A stretch of 33,195 bases of DNA, taken from contig JAUUNK010000033.1 in the NCBI GenBank assembly GCA_030844565.1, positions 1 through 33,195 on the forward strand. The letters are read 5' to 3'. Under the pieces are notes generated by a model. The model made no database searches. It was not told the origin of the DNA and worked only from the letters and a program-made list of their open reading frames with translations. Shown one piece after another: positions 9,901 to 18,442 of the stretch. The position numbers and the translations under genes were made by a program. The stretch's first letter is position 1. Each line of letters starts with the position of its first letter. Source of the stretch: Bacteroides ovatus (lineage in GTDB: Bacteria; Bacteroidota; Bacteroidia; Bacteroidales; Bacteroidaceae).

Positions 9901-10146
9901 TCCAACATCTGGTATTATGACTCCAAATATATACGTTTGAAGAATGTCGAGGTAGGCTACACCTTGCGTAACCTTTCCTGGCTGCCCAAGTCGGCAAGCA
10001 TGCGGTTCTATCTCAATGGAACCAACCTGCTTACTTTCACACCGTTAGATGCCAATGACCCGGAAAACACCGGAGGCGGCTATGGCACCTTCATCAAATA
10101 TCCGTTGATGCGTGTGTTCAATCTGGGAGTGAAGCTCAATTTCTAA
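6937..10146 (+). CDS. SusC/RagA-type TonB-dependent outer-membrane transporter (SusC1)
   Basis: Outer-membrane channel that imports oligosaccharides with its SusD partner, powered by TonB. The 1069-residue protein has a signal peptide (about 1-26, ending AFAQ), a carboxypeptidase-regulatory-like domain (about 29-100), a TonB-box-like DEVVVIAYG at 106-114, a plug domain (about 120-235 with VLVDGVER and VYGVRGANGVILVTTK motifs), and a 22-strand barrel ending in aromatic KLNF. Length and order are those of standard SusC proteins. SusD1 starts 20 bp downstream. In this locus the cargo should be manno-oligosaccharides. It differs clearly in N-terminal architecture from the second SusC at 12159. 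Confidence 0.97.
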   Translation: MEILRSVKIGCIIAIISFIPRLAFAQNQQVQGTVTDEMGETMIGVSVLLKGTSTGTITDVDGKYVLSVPSNGTLVFSYVGYQTKEVGVSGKKQLNVVLTAESQSLDEVVVIAYGQQKKVTITGSVANVNSKELLKSPSASLGNAISGKLPGLSTVQYSGVPGADDPTIFVRGQASLNGSNPLVLVDGVERSFTQIDPNEVADITVLKDASATAVYGVRGANGVILVTTKRGEAGRTQISASTSWGVQTVTNFLDFADSYTYATVFNNARQSDGNEPRFSEEVVQHFKDQDQPLLYPNIDWIDYIMNDVALQSQHNISVTGGNNVARYFVSLGMLDQDGLFKTFGEDSNANFSYRRYNYRANLDLNLGKLHELSINMGGRVENKRTIGNNGGDDGEEYIFRYLMDAQPFSGAGIVNGKWIKTNPAYISSEAAVSARDGLDTFYGQGYKQTSTNVLNLDLIYKLKLDFLTPGLDLKVKGSYNSTYYHVKNRTNGKPAQFTPILNNDGTLSLQRSGDYWNLGYNENSWPNRDWYAETSLNYNRKFGNHNVTALLLYNQSKSYYPWDAASSAYISIPKGYVGLVGRMTYNYMYKYMLDLNMGYNGSENFAKGKRYGFFPSASVGWTVSQEKFWEPLKKVVSYMKLRASIGTVGNDNCQGYRFLYLPAAWQISNGYYNGVDDFAGYNFGTTNTTFLNVAREYSSASPDVTWETAVKQNYGVDLKLFNDKLSVSFDYFTEDRKDILINNENMIQAPTALRPSYINYGRVKNHGYELSLSYRGQIGEHFSYTIAPTVSYAKNKIIEQAEVSKPDKLIKANSYMGKQLGLTEDMYVSPDWTYATGHSIGARKGYLFFEFYEKGKTEERYQTKYGQVMPSQLVAQLMDGDAVYVDLDGDGVITEEYDQMYMGHTDNPEYTFALNLSFQYKNLDFSMLWSGAANVSRNLDGVYRQPFGQQYNSSLLQWVVDNAWTPQTASSAQLPRITFANEKQNQANSNIWYYDSKYIRLKNVEVGYTLRNLSWLPKSASMRFYLNGTNLLTFTPLDANDPENTGGGYGTFIKYPLMRVFNLGVKLNF

Positions 10147-10165
10147 TCTTATAAAATCATATCTG

Positions 10166-12133
10166 ATGAAAAATATAAAATATATACTAGGAACTGCTCT
10201 TATTGTAGTGAGTTCATGGGCACTGACAGGATGTGTGGATGATATCAAACTAGGCGACTCTTTTCTGGAAAAAGCAGATGGGGAGGATGTGAATGAAGAA
10301 TTGATATTCTCGAAGAAAGTATATACAGAGTACCTGTTGTGGCAATGCTACGAAGGACTTTATTCGCCTTTTAAGTCTTGCTATACATTAAATTCCGGCC
10401 TGATGGAATCGTTGTCGGACATTATGCATTCCGAACTGGGATGGGACGACGTAGGGCGCATGTTTTATACCGGAAACCTGACTGCTGCCAATGCTAATCC
10501 CGGTTGGGTGCAGAGTCGTTTCGCCTTTATTTCGCAAGGGGGTATTCAGAATATGAGTAACACCAGTAAACGTTCTATCTGGAATTGCGTACGCGACTGC
10601 GAGTTGCTTATTGACAATATCCATAAGGTGCCTGATATGACCGATGAGGAAAAAGCGCGGTATACGGCAGAGTGCAAGATTATTCTGGCGGCTAAATATT
10701 TGGACGGTATTCGTCATTTTGGAGGTCTTCCTATCGTAAGGCATGCTTTCAAAGGAGAAGAGCAGCTGGAGGAAGGAAGATCTTCTTTGGAGAACACGGT
10801 TGAGTTTGCTGTCGGGTTGCTGAACGAGGCAATCGAAGAGCCGAATTTGCCTTGGAGGTTGCCTGACGCTGACATTGCTACCTGGGCAGGACGCATGACG
10901 AAAGGGGCTGCTGTGGCGTTGAAAGCTAAATTGCTCCACTATGTAGCCAGTCCTATTTTCAATAGTAGTACTCCTTATTGCACAGAAGACCCTCAGGATG
11001 CGGTTACTGCTTTACAGGTGTGGTATGGTAACTATGACGAACAGCGTTGGCAGGATGTAATAGATGCCTGTGAACAGTTCTTCACTTTAAATAAGCAGAA
11101 TGGCGATTATTACCAGTTGATTCAGCCTACGGCTCAGAATGAAGAGGGGTATCGTGCCGCCTATCGTGCTGCTTATCGTACTCGGGGCAACCGGGAGAAG
11201 ATTATAGAAGTGCACGACCGTGTTTACATGAAAGAATGGGATCAGTCTCCGGCTAATGTATGGCATTCAGGAGCTTGTGCCGCAACGCTCGATTGGATGG
11301 AAATGTTTCCATGGGCGGATGGCAAGAACTTTGACGGGCAACAATATTATAACCAGAAACCCGCTTCAAAGGATATTTTCGCCGACCGTGACCCCCGCCT
11401 CTATGAATCCATCGTGGTGCAGAAGCAAGATTACAAGTATCAGTATTATGGAAGCAGTAATCCTCTCCAGTTGTGGGAAGGTGGAGAATTTAAAGTGAGC
11501 GGAGGCGATTGGGCTTGCAAACCGCATGGATTTCCTACCTATAAATATGTGCTTGATTTAGGTTCCGATGACCAGGGCGGCCAGGGAACGATTGATGACG
11601 AACCCGTGCAGGTCTCTTATTTACGCATGGCTGAGATTTATTTGATTTACGCCGAAGCATTGGCAGAGAAAGGACGGAATGCGGAAGCATTGGCACAAGT
11701 GAATCTGGTGCGTAGGCGGGTCGGCTTGGGAGATTTGGAGATAAAGAATCCCTCTTTGGCTCTGGCTTCCAATAAAGACAACCTAATTAAAGAAATTATG
11801 CGTGAGCGTGCCTGCGAGCTTGGCTTTGAATGTGAAGCCCGTTTCCACGACATGAACCGCAGGCTCATGGTTGAAGACTTTAAGAAGCATCTTCGTGCAC
11901 TTAAAATTTATCGGTTAGACGATGCGGGAAACCGGGTAGAGAAACCGTGGGATTCGTCAACGGAACCCTTCCCCACCAAGTTTGAATATGTTCCTTATGA
12001 GATAACCGGAGGGAACCCTCGGTTCGTATGGAGCAATCCGGAGCGCTGGTCTAATAAATGGATATTGGCTCCTCTGCCACCCGAAGAGATTAATAAGAAT
12101 TACGGATTGACTCAGAATCCCGGATGGTTTTAA
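10166..12133 (+). CDS. SusD/RagB-type glycan-binding lipoprotein (SusD1)
   Basis: Surface lid and glycan-binding partner of SusC1. The 655-residue protein has a lipoprotein signal with LTGC and acylated Cys23, followed by VDD, an acidic start compatible with export to the cell surface. The alpha-helical TPR-containing SusD fold is recognisable from the YLLWQCYEGLYSPF region, a VSYLRMAEIYLIYAEALAEKG helix near 490, and the C-terminal ILAPLPPEEINKN...NPGWF signature. It is longer than the typical 500-580 residues of the family. A tandem 12-bp repeat near residue 330 encodes YRAAYRAAYRTR, an unusual run discussed in the findings. Spacing to SusC1 is 19 bp and to SusC2 25 bp. Confidence 0.95.
   Translation: MKNIKYILGTALIVVSSWALTGCVDDIKLGDSFLEKADGEDVNEELIFSKKVYTEYLLWQCYEGLYSPFKSCYTLNSGLMESLSDIMHSELGWDDVGRMFYTGNLTAANANPGWVQSRFAFISQGGIQNMSNTSKRSIWNCVRDCELLIDNIHKVPDMTDEEKARYTAECKIILAAKYLDGIRHFGGLPIVRHAFKGEEQLEEGRSSLENTVEFAVGLLNEAIEEPNLPWRLPDADIATWAGRMTKGAAVALKAKLLHYVASPIFNSSTPYCTEDPQDAVTALQVWYGNYDEQRWQDVIDACEQFFTLNKQNGDYYQLIQPTAQNEEGYRAAYRAAYRTRGNREKIIEVHDRVYMKEWDQSPANVWHSGACAATLDWMEMFPWADGKNFDGQQYYNQKPASKDIFADRDPRLYESIVVQKQDYKYQYYGSSNPLQLWEGGEFKVSGGDWACKPHGFPTYKYVLDLGSDDQGGQGTIDDEPVQVSYLRMAEIYLIYAEALAEKGRNAEALAQVNLVRRRVGLGDLEIKNPSLALASNKDNLIKEIMRERACELGFECEARFHDMNRRLMVEDFKKHLRALKIYRLDDAGNRVEKPWDSSTEPFPTKFEYVPYEITGGNPRFVWSNPERWSNKWILAPLPPEEINKNYGLTQNPGWF
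11150..11185 (+). repeat. Three tandem 12-bp units inside SusD1
   Basis: TATCGTGCCGCC, TATCGTGCTGCT and TATCGTACTCGG follow one another in frame, encoding YRAA-YRAA-YRTR. The first two copies differ only in synonymous third positions and the third has diverged further, which suggests an old slippage duplication in a surface-exposed loop rather than a recent error. Confidence 0.7.
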
Positions 12134-12158
12134 TGTAGCACTTTAATTTTAGAACAAT

Positions 12159-14972
12159 ATGAAGAACAATAAAATATCAAAGATTGGCTTAGCCGCTCTT
12201 TGTGTGATAGCAGCACTAGATGTAGATGCTCAAAGTTCTTTGGTCGACTATAAGAACGGAAAAGTGGATCTGGGGATGGGAATAGAGCAAGGCCAATTGC
12301 TTTCTACGGCAGCTACGCAGACCATTTCGGGCGATGAGCTAAGGAAAACCGCTGCCATTTCTCTGAAAGATGCCCTTTATGGAAGATTAGTGGGATTGAC
12401 AGCCTTAAAGAAAGGTGGCTTTGCCGGCGAAGACGGATATGGGGCGACCCTGAATATCCGTGGGACTCAAACCACAAGTGAAAACAATGTATTGATTCTC
12501 GTAGACGGCATCGAGCGTTCCATCGACTATATGACATTGGAGGAGGTAGAATCGGTGACTGTCCTGAAAGATGCTGCGGCAGTAGCACTCTATGGGTATG
12601 AAGGCGTAAACGGTGCTATCCTTGTAAAAACCAAGCGGGGAACAGCCAACCAGAACCGTGTTTCCGTTTCCTACGACCATAAGTTCACTTTCAATCCCAA
12701 AGTCGCCGACTTCGTAGATGCCTATACGTATGCAAAGGCTATGAATCAGGCGCGGAGCAATGACGGACTGACACCTATGTATAATGATTATGAGTTGAAT
12801 GCTTTTGCCGTCGGATTAGACCCTTATTACTATCCGAATGTTGACTGGAAAAAAGAGGCTTTTAAAAACATCGGTTCCGAAGACCAGTTGAACATTTCCT
12901 TAAATGGTGGAAATGATAAGTTACAGTATTTTGCCATGTTAGACTATACCGATAGCAGAGGTATTCTGAAGAATACGGAACAAGAAAAGTATTCTTCCCA
13001 ATTGAAATTCTCCAAAGCCAACGTACGGGCAAACCTGGATGCGCAGCTTACGGGGACCACATCGATGCAGGTAAATGTGTTAGGCTCGTTTATTGAGACC
13101 AATCGTCCGGCGGGGGCTACGGCTGCCGACCTTACCTGGATGTTGTATCAGACTCCTGCATCGGCTTTTCCGGTACAGAACGACCCGAATGGAGAACTGA
13201 CAGGAATATGGGGAGGAAATACAACGTATGGCATGAACAATGTGGCTGCTAAAATACAGGCTTCGGGTTTCCAGAAGAGTCACGCCCGCCAGTTCCAGGG
13301 AGACATCACCTTGAAGCAAAAGTTAGACTTCTGGTTGGAGGGACTGAGTGTGTCCGCCCGTTTCGGTTACAACAACTTCTCGGAGATATACGAGCAAAAT
13401 ACAATGGGTTATATGTATGGCTATCAACGCTACACCTTCGATTCCAATGGCATTCCCGGCAGCTTGACCAGCTATTCGGCAGGGGATAAAACCAATAACC
13501 TGGCTTATAATTATTGGATCAACCAGCATTTGCGTTCTTCTTATCTGTCCGTCTCGGCTGACTACCGGACTTCTTTCCGCGATGACGACCATTTTGCGGC
13601 TTCCCTCATCTGGCATCAGAAGAATGAGACTTCAAACGGACAGTATATGACCTTCAACCGCATGAACTGGATGGCATATCTGCATTATGATTTCAAACAG
13701 AAGTATGTGGCAGACTTGGTTCTTGCAATGAACGGTTCTAGCCGTTCTTATCCCCAGAAGTGGTCTTTCTCACCCACGCTGTCCTTGGGATATATTTTTG
13801 CCGACAATGACCAAACCGGAGGCCTTAATTTAGGGAAGTTGCGCTTTTCCGCCGGCATCCAGCATACGGATTATGTACCGGTCAATGGGCTGTGGCTGGA
13901 GAACTATAATGGTGGCGGGGGCGATTATTACTTCGGTGCCGGGGTCGGTTCACAGAATTGGGGAACATTTCTCGGCTATCAACCTACTTCCGATTTTAAA
14001 CTTGAAACAGCTTACAAATTTAATTTCGGTTCGGACCTTCGTCTGGCCAGATGCTTAGATATTAATTTGGATGTTTACTACCAGTTGAGGGATAACATCC
14101 TTTTGTCGGGCGACGGATTAAATTCGTCCGTAGTCGGTATTCCTTCCGCTTATGTCAATTGGGGGCGTGTGGCAAGTTACGGCGTGGAGTTCGGTGCCAA
14201 TCTGGTGAAGAATATCAAGAAGGATATGTCTTTTAATGCAGGTGTGGGTGTTACATGGGGACGGAATAAAGTTCTCCGCACCATCGAGAATGTAGCCTAT
14301 GACTACTTGTCGGCTGTGGGCGGACGTGTCAACCAGGCTTGGGGATTAAAAACAATCGGTTTCTTTGCCGATGAGGCGGACATTGCCGCTTTCCATCCGC
14401 AGGAGTTTGACACTTGCCGGCCGGGTGACTTGAAGTACCAAGATCAGAATAACGATAAAGTTATTAATGAAAACGACGTGGTGCGGATGGGGTATGATAC
14501 CTCCTTTCCGGAACTGAATTACTCATTGAACCTGGGCTTCCGCTACAAAGACTTCGGTTTTAACGCTTTGTTTCAGGGAGCGGCCTTGTTTACGCAGTAT
14601 TGCGGCACTACAGGTGTTTACACTCCTATGATAGACGGCGCCAACCTCTCTAAAGAATACTATGAGAACTGCTGGGGAATAAGCGAACATCCGCTTTACC
14701 CGCGTCTTACGTCGCAAACGAACAACAACAACTATCGGGCAAGCGACTTGTGGTATAAGGATATAAACTTCCTGAAACTGCGCAATTGCGAGTTCTATTA
14801 TTACTTGCCGCAATCGGTTATCTCGAAGCTGAAACTTTCGCAATGCAAGGTGTTCGTTAAAGGAGAGAATCTGATGACTATCAGCAACCTGGATGTAATG
14901 GACCCGGAGAATATCGGTACCAACTATCCGACATTGATGGGAGTAAATCTGGGAGTTTCTTTTAAGTTTTAA
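12159..14972 (+). CDS. Short SusC-type TonB-dependent transporter without the N-terminal extension (SusC2)
   Basis: Second TonB-dependent oligosaccharide channel of the locus. The 937-residue protein has a signal peptide (about 1-24, ending VDAQ) but then goes almost straight into the plug: there is no carboxypeptidase-regulatory-like domain and no DEVVV-type TonB box. The residues in that place are VDLGMGIEQGQLLST (36-50). The plug shows NVLILVDGIER (110-120) and VTVLKDAAAVALYGYEGVNG (132-151), clear SusC motifs, and the barrel ends in VSFKF. The reading frame is intact and the start at 12159 follows SusD1 by 25 bp; no upstream in-frame extension exists because SusD1 occupies it. Paired with SusD2, 18 bp downstream. 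Functional as a transporter is likely; how it couples to TonB is unclear. Confidence 0.94.
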   Translation: MKNNKISKIGLAALCVIAALDVDAQSSLVDYKNGKVDLGMGIEQGQLLSTAATQTISGDELRKTAAISLKDALYGRLVGLTALKKGGFAGEDGYGATLNIRGTQTTSENNVLILVDGIERSIDYMTLEEVESVTVLKDAAAVALYGYEGVNGAILVKTKRGTANQNRVSVSYDHKFTFNPKVADFVDAYTYAKAMNQARSNDGLTPMYNDYELNAFAVGLDPYYYPNVDWKKEAFKNIGSEDQLNISLNGGNDKLQYFAMLDYTDSRGILKNTEQEKYSSQLKFSKANVRANLDAQLTGTTSMQVNVLGSFIETNRPAGATAADLTWMLYQTPASAFPVQNDPNGELTGIWGGNTTYGMNNVAAKIQASGFQKSHARQFQGDITLKQKLDFWLEGLSVSARFGYNNFSEIYEQNTMGYMYGYQRYTFDSNGIPGSLTSYSAGDKTNNLAYNYWINQHLRSSYLSVSADYRTSFRDDDHFAASLIWHQKNETSNGQYMTFNRMNWMAYLHYDFKQKYVADLVLAMNGSSRSYPQKWSFSPTLSLGYIFADNDQTGGLNLGKLRFSAGIQHTDYVPVNGLWLENYNGGGGDYYFGAGVGSQNWGTFLGYQPTSDFKLETAYKFNFGSDLRLARCLDINLDVYYQLRDNILLSGDGLNSSVVGIPSAYVNWGRVASYGVEFGANLVKNIKKDMSFNAGVGVTWGRNKVLRTIENVAYDYLSAVGGRVNQAWGLKTIGFFADEADIAAFHPQEFDTCRPGDLKYQDQNNDKVINENDVVRMGYDTSFPELNYSLNLGFRYKDFGFNALFQGAALFTQYCGTTGVYTPMIDGANLSKEYYENCWGISEHPLYPRLTSQTNNNNYRASDLWYKDINFLKLRNCEFYYYLPQSVISKLKLSQCKVFVKGENLMTISNLDVMDPENIGTNYPTLMGVNLGVSFKF

Positions 14973-14990
14973 AGAAAAAGGAGAATCAAT

Positions 14991-16709
14991 ATGAAATTAC
15001 TAAAATATATATCTGCCATTGCATTGGCATCTATATGCTGTACGGGTTGTGTCGATCTAAACTATACGGAAGTGACAACCAACGATGAAGAGTGGATTTA
15101 TAAAAGTCCGTTGTACGGCATCCAACAATTGGTGACAAGCGTGTATGCACGTATTCCTAACGGCTTCGATAAGAATTATGAAGGGGCAAGCGGACCCATT
15201 CTTGCCGCAGCTACCGACGAATCGGAGTGCGCTTTATCCACGGCGAGTGTCCGTCGCTTTTACAATGGAGGTTGGAGTCCCATCAATCCTTTCTCTTTTA
15301 CTTGGGACAATTCCTATAAAGCGATAGCGGAAGCCAATAATTTCCTGGAGAAACTGGATAAGATAGATATTTCCGCCTATCAGTATAATACAGATTACGA
15401 GGCAATGAAGACTAAGTTTGAGCTGTTTGAGTACGAAGCCCGTTTCCTCCGTGCTTATTTCTACTTTGAACTGGTGCGTGCTTATGGCGCAGTTCCTTTC
15501 ACCTTGAAGTCGTTGACGAATGAAGAAGCCAATCGCATGACACAGACCCCGGCACTGACCATCATGGATTGGATAGTAGAAGAAATGGATGCCATTGCCG
15601 AATATCTTCCCATTACTTACACCACGGAGTTGGATAAGGAAGTGGGGCGTGCCACGCGTCCCATGTGCCTGGCGTTGAAAGCACGCACGCTACTCTACAA
15701 AGCTTCTCCCCTGTTCAATACGGAACAGAAGCAGGAATGGTGGTTGGATGCAGCACGTGCCAACTATGAACTGATTAAGCGCGCAGCCGGATGGGGCATC
15801 AAACTGGATACGTATGCCAATATCTGGGGACCTAACAATGGAGATGGCGTAGAAGTTATCTTTGCCACGAAGCGGGGAGCCTTGAGCAGTTGGGAAAGCT
15901 ATAACTATCCAGTAGGCGTAGAAAACGGACAGTCGGGGATGTGTCCTACGCAGACCTTGGTAGACGCTTATGAATATGTAGACAACGAGCAACCCTTCGG
16001 CGAACGCTTTGCGGCTTCTGTCATCAACCTGACTACAGAGCGTCCTTATGATAACTTAGACCCTCGCTTTGGCATGACGGTTGTCAAAAACGGAGACCTG
16101 TGGCCCAATTATAACACCCGGCCTATCGAAACCTTTGAAGGAGGAGTGAATGCTTCTCCGCTGGTAAATGCAACTCCTACGGGGTATTACCTGAAAAAAT
16201 ACTGTGACGGCAACGTCAATATTTCCACCAACAATGCTACCACTACTCCCCATGCGTGGATAGTGATGCGTTTAGGAGAGTTTTATCTGAATTATGCAGA
16301 AGCTATGTTCCGCTATTATGGAAATGCGGAAACTCCGGGCGAGTTTGAACTGACGGCTAACGGAGCAATCAATTCGCTGCGTGACCGTGCCGATGTGGGG
16401 ATGCCTCATTGGGCAGGCACGCCGGATAACTGGTGGGAACGTTACAAGCGCGAACGCCTGGTTGAGTTGGCGTTTGAAGACCATCGTTTCTGGGACGTGC
16501 GCCGCTGGAACTCTGCTCAAGATGATTTAAAACAGATAAAGGTAGCAGCTTTGCAGAAAGCAGCCAATGGAGACATCATCTTGACACGTTCTCTCAAGGC
16601 ACGTGCCTGGGACCAGAAATATCGTTTCTTCCCCATTCCCTTTAGTGAGTTGAATAAAAACACCAACCTGATGCAAAATGCGGGTTGGGATAATACAAAT
16701 CAAAATTGA
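14991..16709 (+). CDS. SusD/RagB-type glycan-binding lipoprotein (SusD2)
   Basis: Partner of SusC2. The 572-residue protein carries a lipoprotein signal ending CTGC with acylated Cys20, then VDLNYTEV. SusD features include FEYEARFLRAYFYFELVRAYG near 145-165, the TRPMCLALKARTLLYKASPLF helix near 220-240, a LGEFYLNYAEAMF helix near 425-437, the RRWN segment and the C-terminal FFPIPFSELNKN...NAGW signature. Sequence and length are quite different from SusD1 (655 aa), so the two SusC/D pairs are not a recent duplication. The surface glycan-binding gene begins 11 bp after the stop. Confidence 0.95.
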   Translation: MKLLKYISAIALASICCTGCVDLNYTEVTTNDEEWIYKSPLYGIQQLVTSVYARIPNGFDKNYEGASGPILAAATDESECALSTASVRRFYNGGWSPINPFSFTWDNSYKAIAEANNFLEKLDKIDISAYQYNTDYEAMKTKFELFEYEARFLRAYFYFELVRAYGAVPFTLKSLTNEEANRMTQTPALTIMDWIVEEMDAIAEYLPITYTTELDKEVGRATRPMCLALKARTLLYKASPLFNTEQKQEWWLDAARANYELIKRAAGWGIKLDTYANIWGPNNGDGVEVIFATKRGALSSWESYNYPVGVENGQSGMCPTQTLVDAYEYVDNEQPFGERFAASVINLTTERPYDNLDPRFGMTVVKNGDLWPNYNTRPIETFEGGVNASPLVNATPTGYYLKKYCDGNVNISTNNATTTPHAWIVMRLGEFYLNYAEAMFRYYGNAETPGEFELTANGAINSLRDRADVGMPHWAGTPDNWWERYKRERLVELAFEDHRFWDVRRWNSAQDDLKQIKVAALQKAANGDIILTRSLKARAWDQKYRFFPIPFSELNKNTNLMQNAGWDNTNQN

Positions 16710-16720
16710 CCGGTTGAGAT

Positions 16721-18250
16721 ATGAAAAAGATATTTTATGATTGGGCAGCAGTTATGTTGCTGAGTATAGTCTTCGTCTCCTGCTCCGACTACGAAGAAGA
16801 TGCAGGGGGCACTTTGTCTATATCTTCCTTTTATCCTACCATCGTGATGGAAGGGACGGAAGTAACCATTACCGGAACTGCTTTGGAACAGGTGACGGAA
16901 GTCATTTTCCCAGGAGGGCAGTCTGCCGTTTCCTTGGAGGTGGTCGATACACGTACATTAAAGGCTAAAGTACCCTCCAATGTGAGCGAACAGGGAGAGG
17001 CGATAGTCGTCAGGACAGCCGATGCCGAAGTGTCGAGCCGGCAGCGGATGCGCAAAGCGAAACCTGGTTTGAACTACTTTACACCCTCTGAGACGGTGGA
17101 AACCTACAGTAACCTCTCCATTATCGGCAATGACTTGTTGCTGACGGATAAAGTAATATTTGAGTCGGAAGAGGAGTCACTGACGATTGAGGCACTCGAT
17201 TTTATACGAAAATCCAATACCGAAGTCAAGGTATATCTTCCCGAGAGTACTCCGCTGGGTGAAGATATAAAAGTCTCGCTGGTCTTTAAGAATGGAGAAG
17301 TGATGGACTTGGGAACACTTACCATTATTGCCGGTGAAGGCGGCGGTTCGTGGGTCGAAAAAGAAATGGTGTTGTACGAAGGCGAACCGGTGGTCATCGG
17401 TAATTGGGAGAATAGCGTCATCATACCCAAGGATAAGTTTGCTACAGCTAAAGTGGGAGATGTCATTCGCGTGTATATCACCGACCAAACCGGTGATTGG
17501 CAGCAGGGTGCACTGAAAGAGGCAGCCGGTGGCTGGCCGGGGTTAAATGATGAGTTGGGTAGTTTTGATATCTCAGGAGACTTTGCCCAAGGCTATTATG
17601 AACGGGCCATTGACGAAGAGATTTTAGGAAAACTGCTCGCTAACGACATGGCTATACAGGGTTGTAACTATACCCTTACCAAAGTATCCCTGTTCACTTC
17701 TGTGTGGGTCGAAGAGTCCGGTGATTCCAATACTGACCCCATTACGCCCGAAACTATCATGTTGAACGACTTTGAGGATAGTGGAGACCATAACGCTTCC
17801 TGGGATGGCAGTTGGACCGATGCCGAGGCTACGGAATTCCTGACGGATGAAAAAGGAAACGTCTATTTGCACCTGGCAAAAACATTGGATAACAAGGATG
17901 GTAGTTGGGTGATTAATTGCAACCATCAGGATAAAGGAACGGTGAGTGGTATTGAGAATTACTGCATCAAGTTTGATATAAAGATTGAAGAAGGGACGGT
18001 GGGTGCTTCCCAGGCTGCCATGCAATTCGTTCTGGCGGATAAGTGGCTGTGGGTTGGTGCAGGTATGTTCCCCGAATCGACCGATGGAAAGTGGATAACG
18101 GTTTCCTATAAGATAGCGGATTTAGCATCTGACCTGACGGGCGATTACACTCTGGGAATGAATACAACCGGTATTTATGGCGGTAGTACGGACGCACCTG
18201 TCCCAGCCGGCATTTGCCTGGACAATTTGAGATTAGATCCCATAAAATAA
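16721..18250 (+). CDS. Multimodular surface glycan-binding lipoprotein with IPT/TIG domains (SusE/F position)
   Basis: Non-catalytic protein expected to hold glycan at the cell surface. The 509-residue protein has a lipoprotein signal with VSC and acylated Cys21 followed by SDYEEDAGG, a strong acidic surface-export signal. Modules in order: an IPT/TIG beta-sandwich at about 33-108 (PTIVMEGTEVTITGTAL), a second, weaker IPT-like module at about 115-203, a beta-sandwich module at about 214-330 that begins VLYEGEPVVIGNWENSV and resembles modules found in other Bacteroidetes surface glycan-binding proteins, and a C-terminal domain at about 345-508 rich in exposed Trp (WDGSW, DGSWVIN, KWLWVG) that looks like a carbohydrate-binding module. 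No catalytic motif is seen. Position directly after SusD2 is the usual place for such proteins. The mannan specificity is inferred from context. Confidence 0.85.
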   Translation: MKKIFYDWAAVMLLSIVFVSCSDYEEDAGGTLSISSFYPTIVMEGTEVTITGTALEQVTEVIFPGGQSAVSLEVVDTRTLKAKVPSNVSEQGEAIVVRTADAEVSSRQRMRKAKPGLNYFTPSETVETYSNLSIIGNDLLLTDKVIFESEEESLTIEALDFIRKSNTEVKVYLPESTPLGEDIKVSLVFKNGEVMDLGTLTIIAGEGGGSWVEKEMVLYEGEPVVIGNWENSVIIPKDKFATAKVGDVIRVYITDQTGDWQQGALKEAAGGWPGLNDELGSFDISGDFAQGYYERAIDEEILGKLLANDMAIQGCNYTLTKVSLFTSVWVEESGDSNTDPITPETIMLNDFEDSGDHNASWDGSWTDAEATEFLTDEKGNVYLHLAKTLDNKDGSWVINCNHQDKGTVSGIENYCIKFDIKIEEGTVGASQAAMQFVLADKWLWVGAGMFPESTDGKWITVSYKIADLASDLTGDYTLGMNTTGIYGGSTDAPVPAGICLDNLRLDPIK

Positions 18251-18288
18251 TCATCTTTTTAAGTTTTGCAAGTGCCCTGTTGGATAGC

Positions 18289-18442
18289 TATTAACAAACG
18301 GATTGTCAGGTGTTAACAGTTGAGTTGTCAGTTATTAACATCCAGCGTGATAGGTATTAATACCTGAGAAATCAACTATTAATACCTGACAGCCCAACTA
18401 TTAGTACCTGACAGTTCAACTGCTAATAGCTGACAGGCTTGT
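18289..18442. repeat. Seven degenerate 22-bp tandem repeats with a central orientation switch
   Basis: The 250-bp gap between the surface glycan-binding gene and GH26-A holds seven consecutive units of exactly 22 bp, starting at 18289, 18311, 18333, 18355, 18377, 18399 and 18421. Most start with TATTAA or a close variant. Units 5 and 6 share TATTA-T-ACCTGACAG and end CAAC. Stretches around units 1-3 read as the reverse complement (TTGTCAG...TTAACA), so the array is roughly symmetrical about the palindrome GGTATTAATACC at 18353-18364. A degraded further copy may precede it. A 22-bp period places sites on one face of the helix. There is no coding potential. Possible roles are multiple protein binding sites, RNA structure or a dispersed element; none is established from sequence. 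Confidence 0.85.

Noticed and set aside
18289..18442. CRISPR array
   Set aside because: Units are contiguous, with no unique spacers between them, are too degenerate, and no cas genes are nearby.
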